From NCBI RefSeq assembly GCF_029962835.1, contig NC_080574.1, positions 37,887,501 to 37,951,500 of the forward strand: a DNA stretch of 64,000 nucleotides. Direction: 5' to 3'. The position numbers were made by a program, and so were the translations under genes. This DNA is from Magnolia sinica. Taxonomy: Eukaryota; Streptophyta; Magnoliopsida; Magnoliales; Magnoliaceae. Below the pieces are notes generated by a model. That model ran no database searches, had not been told where the DNA came from, and was given only the letters and a program-made list of their open reading frames with translations. This document shows positions 25,001 through 34,004 of this stretch, in pieces. The stretch's first letter is position 1; each line of letters opens with the position of its first letter.

Positions 25001-26712
25001 CTGCATTTTCCCGTTCTTTTCTTTTCTTTTCTTTTCATTTTCCCCCTCTTCCCCCTTATATGATGGTATTGTCTAATTTCAAGCAATGCATTTTTGCAAC
25101 AAAACCTTCATACACTAACGGCTCGTTTGGCAGCGTGGATTTTGCAAATCAGCTTTGAGGTGGGAATGCAAAAAGAGACTCTTTTGAAGGATTTTAATTC
25201 CTTCTAAATCCAAATCCTTCAAAAATCCTTGATACCAAGTAACCCAAGAAAAATGAAATCCCCACAAATCCCTTTGAATCCACTGTGAAAGAGCCCTCCT
25301 TCAAATTTCTACAACGTGACCTTCTAATTGGCTCATATTACTGTCGATGTTTGCCTTCAGGTACTCATGATAATTTTTTTTTTCCCCTCTTATCACTGGC
25401 ATACACTCATGTGTGGGCATATATGCACAGTAACCGTTTCCTACCTTGGTTTCGAATCTCAAAAATAATTCTCCTTCTAACGACAATGTACAATCTTTCT
25501 TCTTTTAATTTTGGTAAGTGGTCTATTGATGATGTTTGTGCAGGTGGAATCACTGACAAATACAGAAGAAGTGGAATTGCGTGCCAAAATCGAGGCACTT
25601 GGGTTAGAAGTCACCAAAGTGCCATCCAAGCCATCTGAGCATCTCGATGAGGTATTATGTTATTTTCTCAAGAGGCATTATACAATGGAGCTTTGCTAAG
25701 CATACACACATGTGCAGTACAGTTCATGTACACACAACACACATGCCAGCATGGCACATAGGTGTGAGATCCAATCCATCCATCAGGTTGGTCCGACCTT
25801 GTACGCATTTTTCCAAAAATAAATATGGTCTACTCAGCATATGGGTCCCAATAATGGAAACAGGTGGATGCGAAAATTTTCAGAAATGTATACTTGTTTT
25901 GCATCCTCTAGCTCACCTGAAAAATGGACCATCATGATTCTTGGGCCAGGGAATCAATCTAGTGTTGCCATTCTGATTAATGGATTGGATCTTGACCTGT
26001 CGTGCCTTCCTAGCAAATATGTGGTATGTACATATGCTTTATTGCACGTGTGTGGGCTTAGCAAAGCTCTTGTACAATGCTTTGACCTGAGAATATGCAT
26101 AGCTCTGGTTTCAAATTCGTACAAGTGAGTCCGTGGATCAGTAACACAGCCCATTGATATAACCACCACCCAGTGAATGGCCCGTGCACCAAAAATCTCA
26201 AAACAGGTGAATTACAACCATGCAGTCTGTGGCTCGCAATGAGGTTGATAAGAAAGAAATTACAACAGTTCACAATCAATGGAATAAGGCCAAAGAGATT
26301 CAACTGCTAAAATCTTCTAATATGGGTTTTCTATGGCACATGGGCCAACCACAGCGGACCCCATCATATGATCCATATGTACATTTCCTCAGGGGCATTG
26401 GAAGTACTTCCACTTTCTATTTTTTTATTAGCCGTTTTTACAATTATGACTTACATTGATTGTTTTCTATTTGAATGCCTGTAGTTGGAGATAGCCAAGG
26501 AGTTAGACAAACTATCAGCCAAGCTTGATGATGTGGATGAGATGATCTCTTCAGCCATGGCTGCGGACCCACAGGTGCAATCTCTCTTGAGTAGTACCGC
26601 GGAATTATGGATGCCAGTCATCACTGCGACTTCCGATGAACGGCGCAGTTTTACGGCGCCGATTGATGACAGTAATTGCGAAACCAAGGGACAGACCCTC
26701 ACTGATTCTTGA
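13090..26712 (+). CDS. Small conserved-looking coiled-coil protein, three exons, 133 residues
   Basis: Exon 1 (13090-13155) encodes 22 residues from ATG to ...LLTNLLHQ and is followed by a GT donor. Exon 2 (25544-25651) follows the acceptor TTTGTGCAG and encodes 36 residues starting VESLTNTEEVELRAKIEAL. Exon 3 (26485-26712) follows CTGTAG and encodes 75 residues ending in TGA. All junctions are phase 0, and AATAAA lies at 26747-26752. Joined, the product is acidic and heptad-like in the middle (EIAKELDKLSAKLDDVDEMI). It continues with ...AADPQVQSLLSST and a Ser/Thr-rich tail. It has no signal peptide or membrane segment. I recognise the style of a conserved plant small protein but cannot name it and do not assign a function. 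The 12,388-bp first intron is full of transposon remnants and the second is 833 bp. The exon 1 donor (GTTTTC) is weak, so the link between exons 1 and 2 is inferred from matching phase and the continuous helix. Confidence 0.8.
13940..14900 (-). mobile_element. LTR-like segment on the minus strand with TATA box and upstream minisatellite
   Basis: Read on the minus strand, a 36-bp minisatellite (14548-14890) is followed about 135 bases later by CTATAAATAG (14404-14413) and then a leader-like region. That layout matches U3, TATA and R/U5 of a plant LTR. The ends are not defined, and no pol of matching strand lies nearby. This is a structural inference. Confidence 0.4.
14548..14890. repeat. Degenerate 36-bp minisatellite
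   Basis: About nine units of the type 'CTCTCGACCGCTTG TTCTGCTTCCGTACGC' follow in tandem. Because 36 is a multiple of three, several frames stay open on both strands. The minus-strand reading gives repeated charged blocks (ERRTEAEQAADRR-like). These open frames are a by-product of the repeat. Confidence 0.75.
14901..15429. other. Unassigned intronic sequence
   Basis: I see no gene or clear repeat. CCTAAGGCCATGTTTGG at about 15338 resembles a Tourist-type MITE end with a preceding TAA, but no matching right end was found. Confidence 0.35.
15430..16390 (+). mobile_element. Possible LTR-retroelement remnant
   Basis: The segment has a leader-like beginning (TGTGGGTTGTCAACA), a region with a candidate 3' splice signal before 15735, and an A/T-rich end with CAATAAAG near 16309. 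This resembles the R/U5 part of a retrotransposon. The 93-codon frame at 15667-15948 has no recognised domain. No matching second LTR or target duplication was found. Confidence 0.3.
16424..17010. repeat. Direct tandem duplication of about 250-300 bp
   Basis: The copies at 16424-16660 and 16734-17000 share the order CTAAGGAGATCGC(C/T)TCACCCTC, GGGGTTTT, TCATTAGTTCTCTCTTCCTTC, (G)TCCTTAGTCC and ATT(T/C)GCT blocks. They differ by many substitutions and small indels, so the duplication is old. Confidence 0.7.
17011..18260. other. Unassigned intronic sequence with one gene-like frame
   Basis: At 18005-18262 a plus-strand frame of 85 codons reads ...VRTQKKETSVPVKKRNQ... and ...ILAELKAQVLSL.... 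This composition is plausible for a real protein, but I recognise no family. It lacks convincing splice sites and lies within a repeat-filled intron. It may be a captured gene fragment, at low confidence. Confidence 0.3.
18261..18620. repeat. Degenerate GGGTTGGGTCGGG array
   Basis: Words of the type GGGTTGG, GGGTCGGG and TCGGGTTGG recur every 10-20 bases on the plus strand. A shorter relative, in the complementary and direct sense, occurs at about 48840-49000. Confidence 0.7.
18621..19829. other. Unassigned intronic sequence with homopolymer runs
   Basis: A C-run with two interruptions lies at about 19298-19324, and a poly(T) run at about 19800-19816. A proline-rich frame across the C-run is an artefact. 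No gene is seen. Confidence 0.45.
19830..22330 (+). pseudogene. Degenerate Ty1/copia gag-pol inside intron 1
   Basis: The domains appear in the normal copia order with many stops and frameshifts. A Gly/Arg/Ser-rich gag tail at 19900-20050 contains an internal duplication of a 70-80 bp unit. The protease region follows at 20213-20260 (SWIIDSSASNHMTG, with Asp at 20230-20232 and DSSA in place of the usual DSGA). The GAG-pre-integrase/integrase start lies near 20690 (HCL.SYSSSVNKRC), and the C-terminal integrase 'DKWDAKAIKCIFLG' block near 21005-21045. Reverse transcriptase runs from about 21570 (QSKWAFPVKYKPNREVKCYK), with the YVDDILVTG motif at 22017-22043. It lies in the same strand as the host gene but shares no frame with its exons. 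LTRs were not identified. Confidence 0.85.
22331..22857. other. Unassigned intronic sequence, repeat-like
   Basis: Phrases such as GTGGCCCATTTATGATGGGGCCCACC (written here only as a description of a GGCCCA-rich stretch near 22600-22625) resemble the MITE families elsewhere, but no boundaries can be set. No gene is seen. Confidence 0.4.
22858..23234. mobile_element. Compact fold-back member of the palindromic MITE family
   Basis: The two arms (about 22860-23045 and 23060-23233) are inverted copies with only scattered mismatches, so the whole element can fold back. The outer ends read GATTGCGTCCTACCCC and its near-inverse GGGGTAGGATGCAATC. The inner part shares ACGCCATCCATCCC, CAGATCATTTTAAGGCATG and CAGATCCAATGCTCAAGTGG with the larger family members. 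It lies in intron 1 of the small protein gene. Confidence 0.8.
23310..23660. repeat. Degenerate GGCCCA / GATGATCTGGACCA repeat
   Basis: Words such as CAGATT, GGCCCA(T/G) and GATGATCTGGACCA recur at 25-45 bp spacing. No gene is supported. Confidence 0.45.
24100..24800 (+). mobile_element. LTR-like segment with TATA box and upstream minisatellite
   Basis: A degenerate minisatellite (24120-24425) is followed about 160 bases later by CTATAAATAG at 24585-24594, then by GAATAAAG at about 24613 and a leader-like region. This is the U3-TATA-R layout of a plant LTR. The ends are not defined. The layout parallels the minus-strand segment at 13.9-14.9 kb. Confidence 0.45.
24120..24425. repeat. Degenerate minisatellite of about 30 bp (CACATGTGCCACCATC AATCTTCAAG type)
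   Basis: CACATGTGCC and GCCACCATC(A/G)ATCTTCAA words alternate about eight times. It supplies several Cys/His-rich open frames that I regard as artefacts. Confidence 0.7.
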
Positions 26713-26746
26713 ACTGTTTTCAATTTCATGGAGTTTTTCTTTCTCA

Positions 26747-26752
26747 AATAAA
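26747..26752 (+). terminator. Polyadenylation signal AATAAA of the small protein gene
   Basis: It lies 35 bases after the stop codon in a T-rich region, the expected distance for a near-upstream poly(A) element. Confidence 0.6.
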
Positions 26753-26759
26753 TGTATGA

Positions 26760-28029
26760 TTTGCAGAATCTTTTTCTTTTTAGTTAAAAAAAGATAGCCA
26801 AGATCATCGATTAATATGCAGTAAATGATTACAGTTCTGTCCGCCATCCCAAAACAAGAACAAGCTTGGAAGGATTTTCACTATGTGGGAATATATGCAT
26901 GGCTCGTGTTTTCAGTTAGTTTCTACAAGTGGGCCCATGTTCAGTGGTCCATAATGTTGATTTGATGGACCCCACACCATGGATCGATCATGCTGCCCCA
27001 CCGTCCTCCCATATTGGAAGATCCCAGCCAACCACGTTTCTGCCTTTCTTCTCTTTTCAATTGAATCTGAAACCTTGCTGTTTTCTTTTCAATTGTCTAT
27101 CCGTAGATCACCAAATTTTGTGGCATGGCCCATCCACAATAGGGTTATCAGAGAACCAACGGTCTGGATCTCTAACTAAAGGCCCCAAAATGCATAAATA
27201 GGGATGCATAAATGGTATTCCTGGGCAAATGATAATCTCTCTAAAATCATGTTGATGTGAGAGGAACATGAGCATGCTGCAGCATAAAAGTTCTATGCAG
27301 CTACCTTCCTTGGCAACCATGTGGTGATGGGGACTTTTGAACTGGTAGGCTACCATGTAGATGAGCTATATAGGCTAAAAATTGCTGTGATCAGACAATC
27401 TTGACCATCCACCATTGTTAAATGACTCGGCAACTTGATAAGACTCATTCAGTCTCGAGTTGAGTCAGGACTCGCTTGCCCGAGTTGGGGTAACTCAGCA
27501 TATCAAACCAGATCAGGTCTGACAGAGTCCGAGTCTTAAAACCATGCTATCAGTTGTGTTGGATATCAGATACATGGCTACCCCCGTCTTTCTGGGATAT
27601 GGTCTATTCAAGCTATGGTCCATTGCAATTTCAATCACTACACGTTTGCTGCCAGTACCTGCAAGCTCTTTGAGGCCTACCATGTTGCATATTTAACATT
27701 TGCTCCTTCCATCAGGTCATGTCCCCACTTTTGGGCCCTTGGAACAAAATCAGCCACATATATATAATATATCTACAGCATAGGTGGGCCACAGTACAGG
27801 GAACGATGGGGATGGGATGCCTACCATATGTTTGGTGTGTATGTTTCATCAAACCCGTCAGTTAATCGGATGATGATTTAAATAAAATAAAATTTAAAAA
27901 AAAGAAAGGAAAAGAAAAACCGGATCCAAAACACAGGCGGGCCACAACAAGTGAATTTGGATGTCTTCATAGAAATGTTACATTTATGGCCCATGGTGGT
28001 TCTCCATGGAGGGGATATTTTGTATGTTG
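26760..28029. other. Intergenic region downstream of the small protein gene
   Basis: No gene is supported. 27420-27545 holds a GAGTT/GACTCG-rich degenerate repeat (CGAGTTGAGTCAGGACTCG) related to the block near 30.0-30.9 kb. Confidence 0.45.
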
Positions 28030-28857
28030 TATGTCATCTATTGTTCGAAGTATTTCTAATATTATTGAAATATCTCTGATATTATCCATATCTCAAGTTT
28101 GGCGAAATTGATAATATCGGTAGCGATACTGATAACACTGATAGTATTAGAAATTTCAGATATCGATGCTGTATCGCTAGATATCGCAAATGTATCAATA
28201 TCACTAATATTCCAGGTGTAGCTTGAATCGCTAATATTTTCGACTGTCTAAATTCTAGGTGTCGCTTGTAGCGCCATTGTATCCACGATCTTTTGATGAT
28301 ATCATCAATGTATTGATATCACCAAATATTTGTTTATTTAAAAAAAGAAAAATCATTTCGAGTTTATTTATTGGTGCATGGTACATGCAGTGTTTAAATT
28401 GTTGATGATAATATCAATAAGATAACAATATTATTGTTCTCGCAACATGGGTAATATCGAGACCATAATCTTTCATTTCTTTTCCGGTTGTCGACCATTT
28501 TTCAATGAAATATTGTGTGTTGTTGGTATTCTGAAATATCGATGGATGTCTGGATAGAATGTTGGATGGTTGGATCGATAGATGAGATTGATGGAATAGT
28601 TGGGTTGATTTCTTACAGCGTCACATATTTTTAGGCTCCCATTAAATTGGAATTTATTACGTATGCATTGTTTTAGTAATTTTTTTAATTCCTAAATATG
28701 TAAATATATGTATTTTAATATCTCCTGAAGTTCTACTTTTTTTCCCATGTTTCCTCAATGATTTTCTGCATTTTTGGTCATCGATGATATTATTGGTGAC
28801 ATTGATATTGTTTCCATATCTCTAACTAGCGAAACACCGATACTTTGAACACTGCAT
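28030..28857. repeat. Degenerate ATATCG/GATATT repeat field
   Basis: GATATTATTG, ATATCGATG, AATATCG and GATATCACC words recur irregularly over about 800 bases. A second, shorter field of the same kind is at about 33580-33700. No coding potential is seen. Confidence 0.55.
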
Positions 28858-29480
28858 CATCATCACCCAAGCCTTATCTCAAATAATTTGGGCTTGTTAC
28901 ATGAGTCTTGCTTCGCCGTTCCACTCTATTAAGGGTCATGCCTTCAATTACACCTTAGGCCATCAAGTCTCTGCTTACTACCTCCATTCACACCTTCCCC
29001 TTATCTTTTTAGAGCGTTCAACTTATACCAACTGACTCCTAATTGGTGTAGTTTTTGGTCTCTATTATACATGATCTAACCATCTTAGTCTACTTTCCCC
29101 TATCTTATTATTTATTGGTGTTGCTCTTAAGCTCCTTTGAATTCATTCATTTCTAACTCTATCCTACCTCATCTTGTCATTCATCCATCTCAATGTCCTC
29201 ATCTTACACACACTCATCTAATAAACATGTTTATTAACTAACCAACATTTTGTCCTGTAAAGCATAGCGGGCCTTATAGCTATCTTATAATACTTTTTTT
29301 TTTTTTTCAATTTGAGTAATCCATGATAATCACATAAAACTCTAGACACACATCTCCATTTCTTCCATCCAGCTTAAATTCTATAGGCAGTATCCTTCTC
29401 ATTATCTCCATTCTTCTAAACAATTGACCCAAGGTATCAAAAGTGGTCATTTTGGGAGACTTTTTGATCAACAATTTTAA
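28858..29480 (-). pseudogene. 3' end of an L1-type LINE reverse transcriptase ORF
   Basis: On the minus strand, 29270-29060 reads ...MLYRTKCWLVN... then KMRTLRWMNDKMR, an in-frame stop, then DRVRNE, a stop, ...ATPINNKIGESRLRWLDHV. This is the well-known C-terminal block of plant L1 ORF2 ('RMLRW..G.TR.D.IRN..I......API..K..E.RLRWFGHV'). It is followed by RSQLV..VERSKKIRGRCEW and, at the very end, AQII.DKAWV and a (GAT)n-like tail at 28857-28870. Several stops are present. It is a 5'-truncated dead copy. Confidence 0.8.
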
Positions 29481-30039
29481 CTAATTTCTCATTTATGCTC
29501 CTATTATTTTTAAAATTACACTCCATATACTCTTAATCTAATTAATTTAAAATATTTTAAATTCTAAAGAACCCTTCTATAAATCTAGATTCGTGTTTAT
29601 GGCCTCCCTTGTGTTGTTAATTAAAACTTATGTCATTTGTAAAAAGAAAAACACACACACACACCATGGGATGTCTTCTTGCAAATGCCTCAACTCATCA
29701 ATAAACAATATGAGAATTTATAGGCTCAATTTTAGGTTAAAAGAAGGGCTATCACCTAATTGACAGAGTGGCTTTACATATACAAAATGATGGCCCCACA
29801 AAGCTTGGGTGTTTTATGAGCTACATAAAACAGGTGTTGTAGCTGATTCCCGCCTGTGAGGAGGGTAATCCGATGGAAGTTTTTGTGCACTGCTTGCTGC
29901 ATTAGAGCAAAATCCTGAAAACTCGAGAACTCGCTCAGCCGTTTGATTGACTCAATGGTTATAAATGTTAAAGAAAAGAAATAAGAGGAAATAAACATAT
30001 GCACGTCAGTTGTATGGTGGTTGTGGGTGTCTACCATAG
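29481..30039. other. Unassigned AT-rich intergenic sequence
   Basis: A short (AC)n run lies at about 29651-29664. An 87-codon minus-strand frame at 29774-30037 has no recognised motif and is not called a gene. Confidence 0.4.
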
Positions 30040-30960
30040 TTCACAAACTAGAAACCTCGACTCAGCTTGACTCAATGTCTAGCGGTGTCGAGTTGACTCG
30101 AAGACTCAATGGGTATTTTACATGACTTGACTCGGTATTTAATATTAGATTAGTATTTATAATAGTAATGAATATTTATTTCACAGATGAAACCCAATTG
30201 CTCCTTTTGATTTTACTAACAAAACACTTTTCAAACGACTCTTGCTCAGTCACCCCTAGTCACATTTGAAAGTATGTGTGGAAGAGTGACCCTCAAGATC
30301 TACACGATATGGGACCTCCACAAGGTCGAGAATGAACAGTCTGTATCTAGCAGTCCACCTAACTACTAGTAGAGTAGATAGGTATAATCACTCCTTCGAT
30401 TCTACGGTATAAATAGCCTCGGGTTACGATTTATGGCTTAGATCGTTCAAAGAACAACAACTACATAGACAAATATTAATATATGGCTTAGATCGTTCAA
30501 AGGATGACATCAGAAATTAACTGGTCTTATCCTAATCTCTTTATCTAAAATTTCATTTACAGTTGAATTTGTAATTCAACTTCAAACGAACGAAAGAAAA
30601 AATGATTATTAAAAAAAATGCTAAACTTCATGGGACCCATCCACTAGTGATTGCCCACAAGTAGGCCTCATTGGCCTATGTCCAACAACATTGAGTCAAC
30701 TGGTCATTGACTTGACTCGATGAGTCTTGTTGAGTTGAGACCGAGTCAGTCTCCTGGAGTTAGCTTTACTTTCCTAGTCGTTCGCTCATGATGTCGTGTA
30801 ACCGAGGCGACTCAGCCAAGTTTTGAGTTAAGTGGCTGAGTTTTAGAACTGTGTTTATTTCATAGGCTGAGGTTGTTAGTTTGAAACTCAATGCCCATTT
30901 TTAATTTTGTAACCAAGTGACTCAGCTTGAAATCTTTAACAGTCAAGTTGACTCGGCTGA
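30040..30960. repeat. Degenerate GACTCG/TTGACTCAG repeat field with an internal duplication
   Basis: The words CTTGACTCAATG, GAGTTGACTCG and CGACTCAG recur at both ends of the region (30055-30140 and 30690-30960). In the middle, ATATGGCTTAGATCGTTCAAAG occurs at about 30432 and again at 30481-30501. GTATAAATAG at about 30408 could be a TATA element of an old LTR. No gene is seen. Confidence 0.45.
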
Positions 30961-31224
30961 ATTTTTTTGAGAAGCACATGCTTGTCTTAAAGGAATTATG
31001 TTAGTTTGAGGAGGGAGCCATGCTTCAGAGATCTGAACCGTTGTTCTTTGTCGATGGACCATGCCCGGAATCTTCTAGTGTAAGATCCTAGCTGATCATC
31101 TTTTGATATTTTTCAGTTGCATGTAAAGTGTTTCTGTGTTTCTCTTATTAACCATTTATTTTTAGGCTACAAATCGAAAGTTTATGATTGCCTACTAAAA
31201 AACAAACCCTATGCACAAATTGTA

Positions 31225-31515
31225 GGAAGTATAATGTATGCAATGCCGTGTGATAGACCTGACTTAAGTTTTGTAGCATGAGTAGTTAGTAGATATCAAA
31301 GCAAAATCCATGAATTGATCATTAGATAGCGATCAAGCACATCATGAGATATATTCAGGGAACTAAAAATTATAAATTATCACTTGTTAATTAAAAGTTA
31401 TGCTGATACTGATTTTGTCGGAGATATAAATGATAGAAAATCTACTACAGAATATGTATTCACCTTTGGAGGTGGAACGATAAATTTTCAGGTCATTAGA
31501 ATTGCTTATTTGGTC
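31225..31515 (+). pseudogene. Ty1/copia RNase H fragment
   Basis: The translation runs ...GSIMYAMPCDRPDLSFVA, stop, VVSRYQSK..., then frameshifts, ...DIFRELK..., and then SYADTDFVGDINDRKST and EYVFTFGGGTINFQ. This is the copia RNase H pattern ('RPD...AV...S.Y...P...HW...K...RYL.GT...G..Y.DADW.GD...R.ST.GYVF..GG..I.W'). At least two stops are present. No other domain of this element is preserved nearby. Confidence 0.8.
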
Positions 31516-31531
31516 AATGACACAATTGTTA

Positions 31532-31635
31532 GTACACACAACACTATTAGCCACCCCCACTAGGGAATCGATACCAAGACCTCAGTATTGAAATGAGGTT
31601 ATCTTCACTCGTCTACCACTTGAGTTATTCAACAC
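31532..31635 (-). mobile_element. tRNA-derived SINE fragment
   Basis: On the minus strand, AACTCAAGTGGTAGACGAG (box A-like) is followed 35-40 bases later by GGTATCGATTCC, a good box B. The 3' G/T-rich region of the family is short here. It is the best match to the 51243 copy. Confidence 0.6.
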
Positions 31636-31844
31636 CATTTTACCTTTAGTTGTATCAAATTGATGGGAATGTACAAAATCATATGTGATTTTTAAGTACT
31701 CATTTTGGCAATAAAGACACTTCCATGTATCCCCATGAATTGAACAATCATTATATTAACTCTTATTATATATAAATTATTTTTATTATATTCTATGTTA
31801 TTATTAAGAATTTTTATTTATTTGATTTTGAATTTTTAGACTAA

Positions 31845-31846
<2 letters not shown>

Positions 31847-31889
<43 letters not shown>
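31847..31889. repeat. (GT)n microsatellite
   Basis: About 21 GT units. A Cys-Val repeat frame over it is an artefact. Confidence 0.9.
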
Positions 31890-32449
31890 AGAAAATCAAA
31901 GCTAATGCTAATGTCTCTCCAACTAGCTCTACCCTAGCAACTGACTCAATAATTGGCATGGACATTCCTTTTGTTTCATTAGAAACGAGAGGAAATATGA
32001 TGGAAAAAAGAAAAGAAAAGAAAAGAAAGAATATGACCATTTCATAACTTTATTCATAGGGCTATATGAAGATTAAGAAAACATCTTCTTTTAATTGGCA
32101 ACTATATAAAAAATAAAAATTGTTAAACATAGTCTGGCTCTATCCAAACTTTTTTGGTTCACCCCAATATTATCCACTTGTCCTACTGAAATTTCTTCTT
32201 AAGATTGCCCATGTACTAAAGATTCCAGAACATGGATGGTTCTGATCATCTAACTACCTTAGCATGTGGTCCCGTTGGGATGACATATGCCGGCTATTCT
32301 TAGTCATAGCGGCATCAAAGTAAACTGGAATTTTCATTATATGACATGGAATCCGGATCCTCTGTTTGACAGGATTAGGGATTTCCCATTTGACTGTATT
32401 GTGACTGGGCTTTGTGCAATAGAAAATGCCTGTTCTGACAAACACAGGA

Positions 32450-32736
32450 TCCAAAGAGAAATTGACCATTGTAAACACCACCTTTTACCCAGTGTCTTTT
32501 CAAAATGCTCCCAAACTTTACTTTCCCAAAGTAAACTATTCTGCACGGACACTATTTACAGACGAAAATACCTTTGCATTTCATGCAAAGGTATTTTCGT
32601 AATGCAAAGGTATTTTCGTCTGCAAATAGTGTCCGTGCAGAATAGTTTACTTTGGGAAAGTAAAGTTTGGGAGCATTTTGAAAAGACACTGGGTAAAAGG
32701 TAATGTATACAGTGGTCAATTTCTGGAATCCAAATT
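32450..32736. mobile_element. Near-perfect fold-back element with a third half-copy in the loop
   Basis: The arms 32463-32580 and 32601-32718 are inverted copies with very few mismatches over about 118 bases. The 20-bp loop (32581-32600) is itself another copy of the innermost arm sequence (ATGCAAAGGTATTTTCGT). Beyond the arms, similarity fades over 10-15 bases (CCAAAGAGAAATTGACC versus GGTCAATTTCTGGAATCC). There is no coding capacity. The arms generate mirror-image open frames on both strands, which should not be called genes. Confidence 0.85.
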
Positions 32737-34004
32737 TGGAACAGTGACACGGTAGAACCAAGAGATCATCAATAAGGTAGACAGATATCTGCACTGTATA
32801 CTTAGGGGGGTTATGCATCAATCGCAACCATACATCTAGTGGGCCTATATATGGATTGCTGACATTTTGAAAATCATACATGTCAGATGATGCTAGCGTT
32901 CTCTTTTTTTCATTTTTTTTCCAATAAATGTTAACCACTATTTAGTTTTGGTTTCCTTTGAAGCTCATGCATTAGGTTTATAGCATCATATATCAATATT
33001 ATTCTTTGAACCTGTCATCCATAGTATGGCTCAATTTTTTCTGTATCATTATCACACAATGTATTGGACTCTTGGGATATGGACACTTATCGGATATATA
33101 TCAGTTGTATCGCGTATTTTATCACTGCGGTTAAGAAACATGGGAAGACATTGAAAAATTAGTTGAATTTCTTAATGAAACTTCATGAATTGTTAAAAAA
33201 GACACCAAATATACATTTAGAATTTTTTAAAAAAAAAATCAACAAATGCACATAATAAGTTTCTTTTAGATATGGTCTTAATCTAGTTGTCTTTGAATTG
33301 AGCAACTATATTCAGAGTCAATTCATAAAATTTATAAATGTAAAAGGACATGTATGGAAACACAAACATTACATTTAAAAGTAAAAGAAGAAGTAGAAAA
33401 CTATAAGTACAAAAAAAAATATTTTAATATTTTTTATTAATTAAAATTTATTATTTAAAAAAAATAATTAATTGTCAAAAATGTGTATGTGTGTGTGTGT
33501 GTGTGTGGATACTAAGATTAGAATCGAGTTGAAAATTTTTGAAAAAAAATTAAAATTTTCAAATTGGCAAGAATGCATATCGCAATATTGTACGATATAG
33601 TGCATGATATCATAGAAAATGGATATTAAAGCTGGGTTTCATATCGGCCAGCTAGAATAATAGATATATCGCGAGATATATCGATGATATTGTATGATAC
33701 TAAAAACGCTGGTGTGACCCACCAAATGGAAGGTCCTGATTGATACATCGAGTTGCTACCTGTAACAATGATAGATGATGGATATATAATATATTCTACA
33801 TTGTTTGGCTCTATGTACCACAATTTTTCTTGAGGATTTTGAAAAAAGACATGGTTCATATTATGGTTAAATAATTTCTGTACATATTCATTGGAAAAAA
33901 AAAAATGGTAGTATTAAATTGCATGTTGCTAACCAACGTGCGGATAGAGTAGGTAAAGATTTCCCATTAAAAAACCCAATAACAATGCAAGTGGAGAGAG
34001 ACAT
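32737..34004. other. Unassigned AT-rich intergenic sequence
   Basis: It contains a (GT)n run at about 33487-33505 and an ATATCG-rich field at about 33580-33700. I see no gene. Confidence 0.45.

Larger units (their letters stand above)
13156..25543 (+). other. Intron 1 of the small protein gene, 12.4 kb, packed with repeats
   Basis: The intron is bounded by GT at 13156 and AG at 25542-25543. It holds two LTR-like segments with minisatellites, a duplicated 300-bp block, a GGGTTGGGTCGGG array, a copia pseudogene and a fold-back MITE. These are annotated separately. None of them leaves an open frame joined to the host exons. Confidence 0.7.

Noticed and set aside
31847..32047. Frame starting with a Cys-Val repeat
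   Set aside because: It is a (GT)n microsatellite followed by random sequence.
32287..32938. Several overlapping frames on both strands with shared peptide pieces
   Set aside because: They are mirror images created by the fold-back element; no codon bias or family match.
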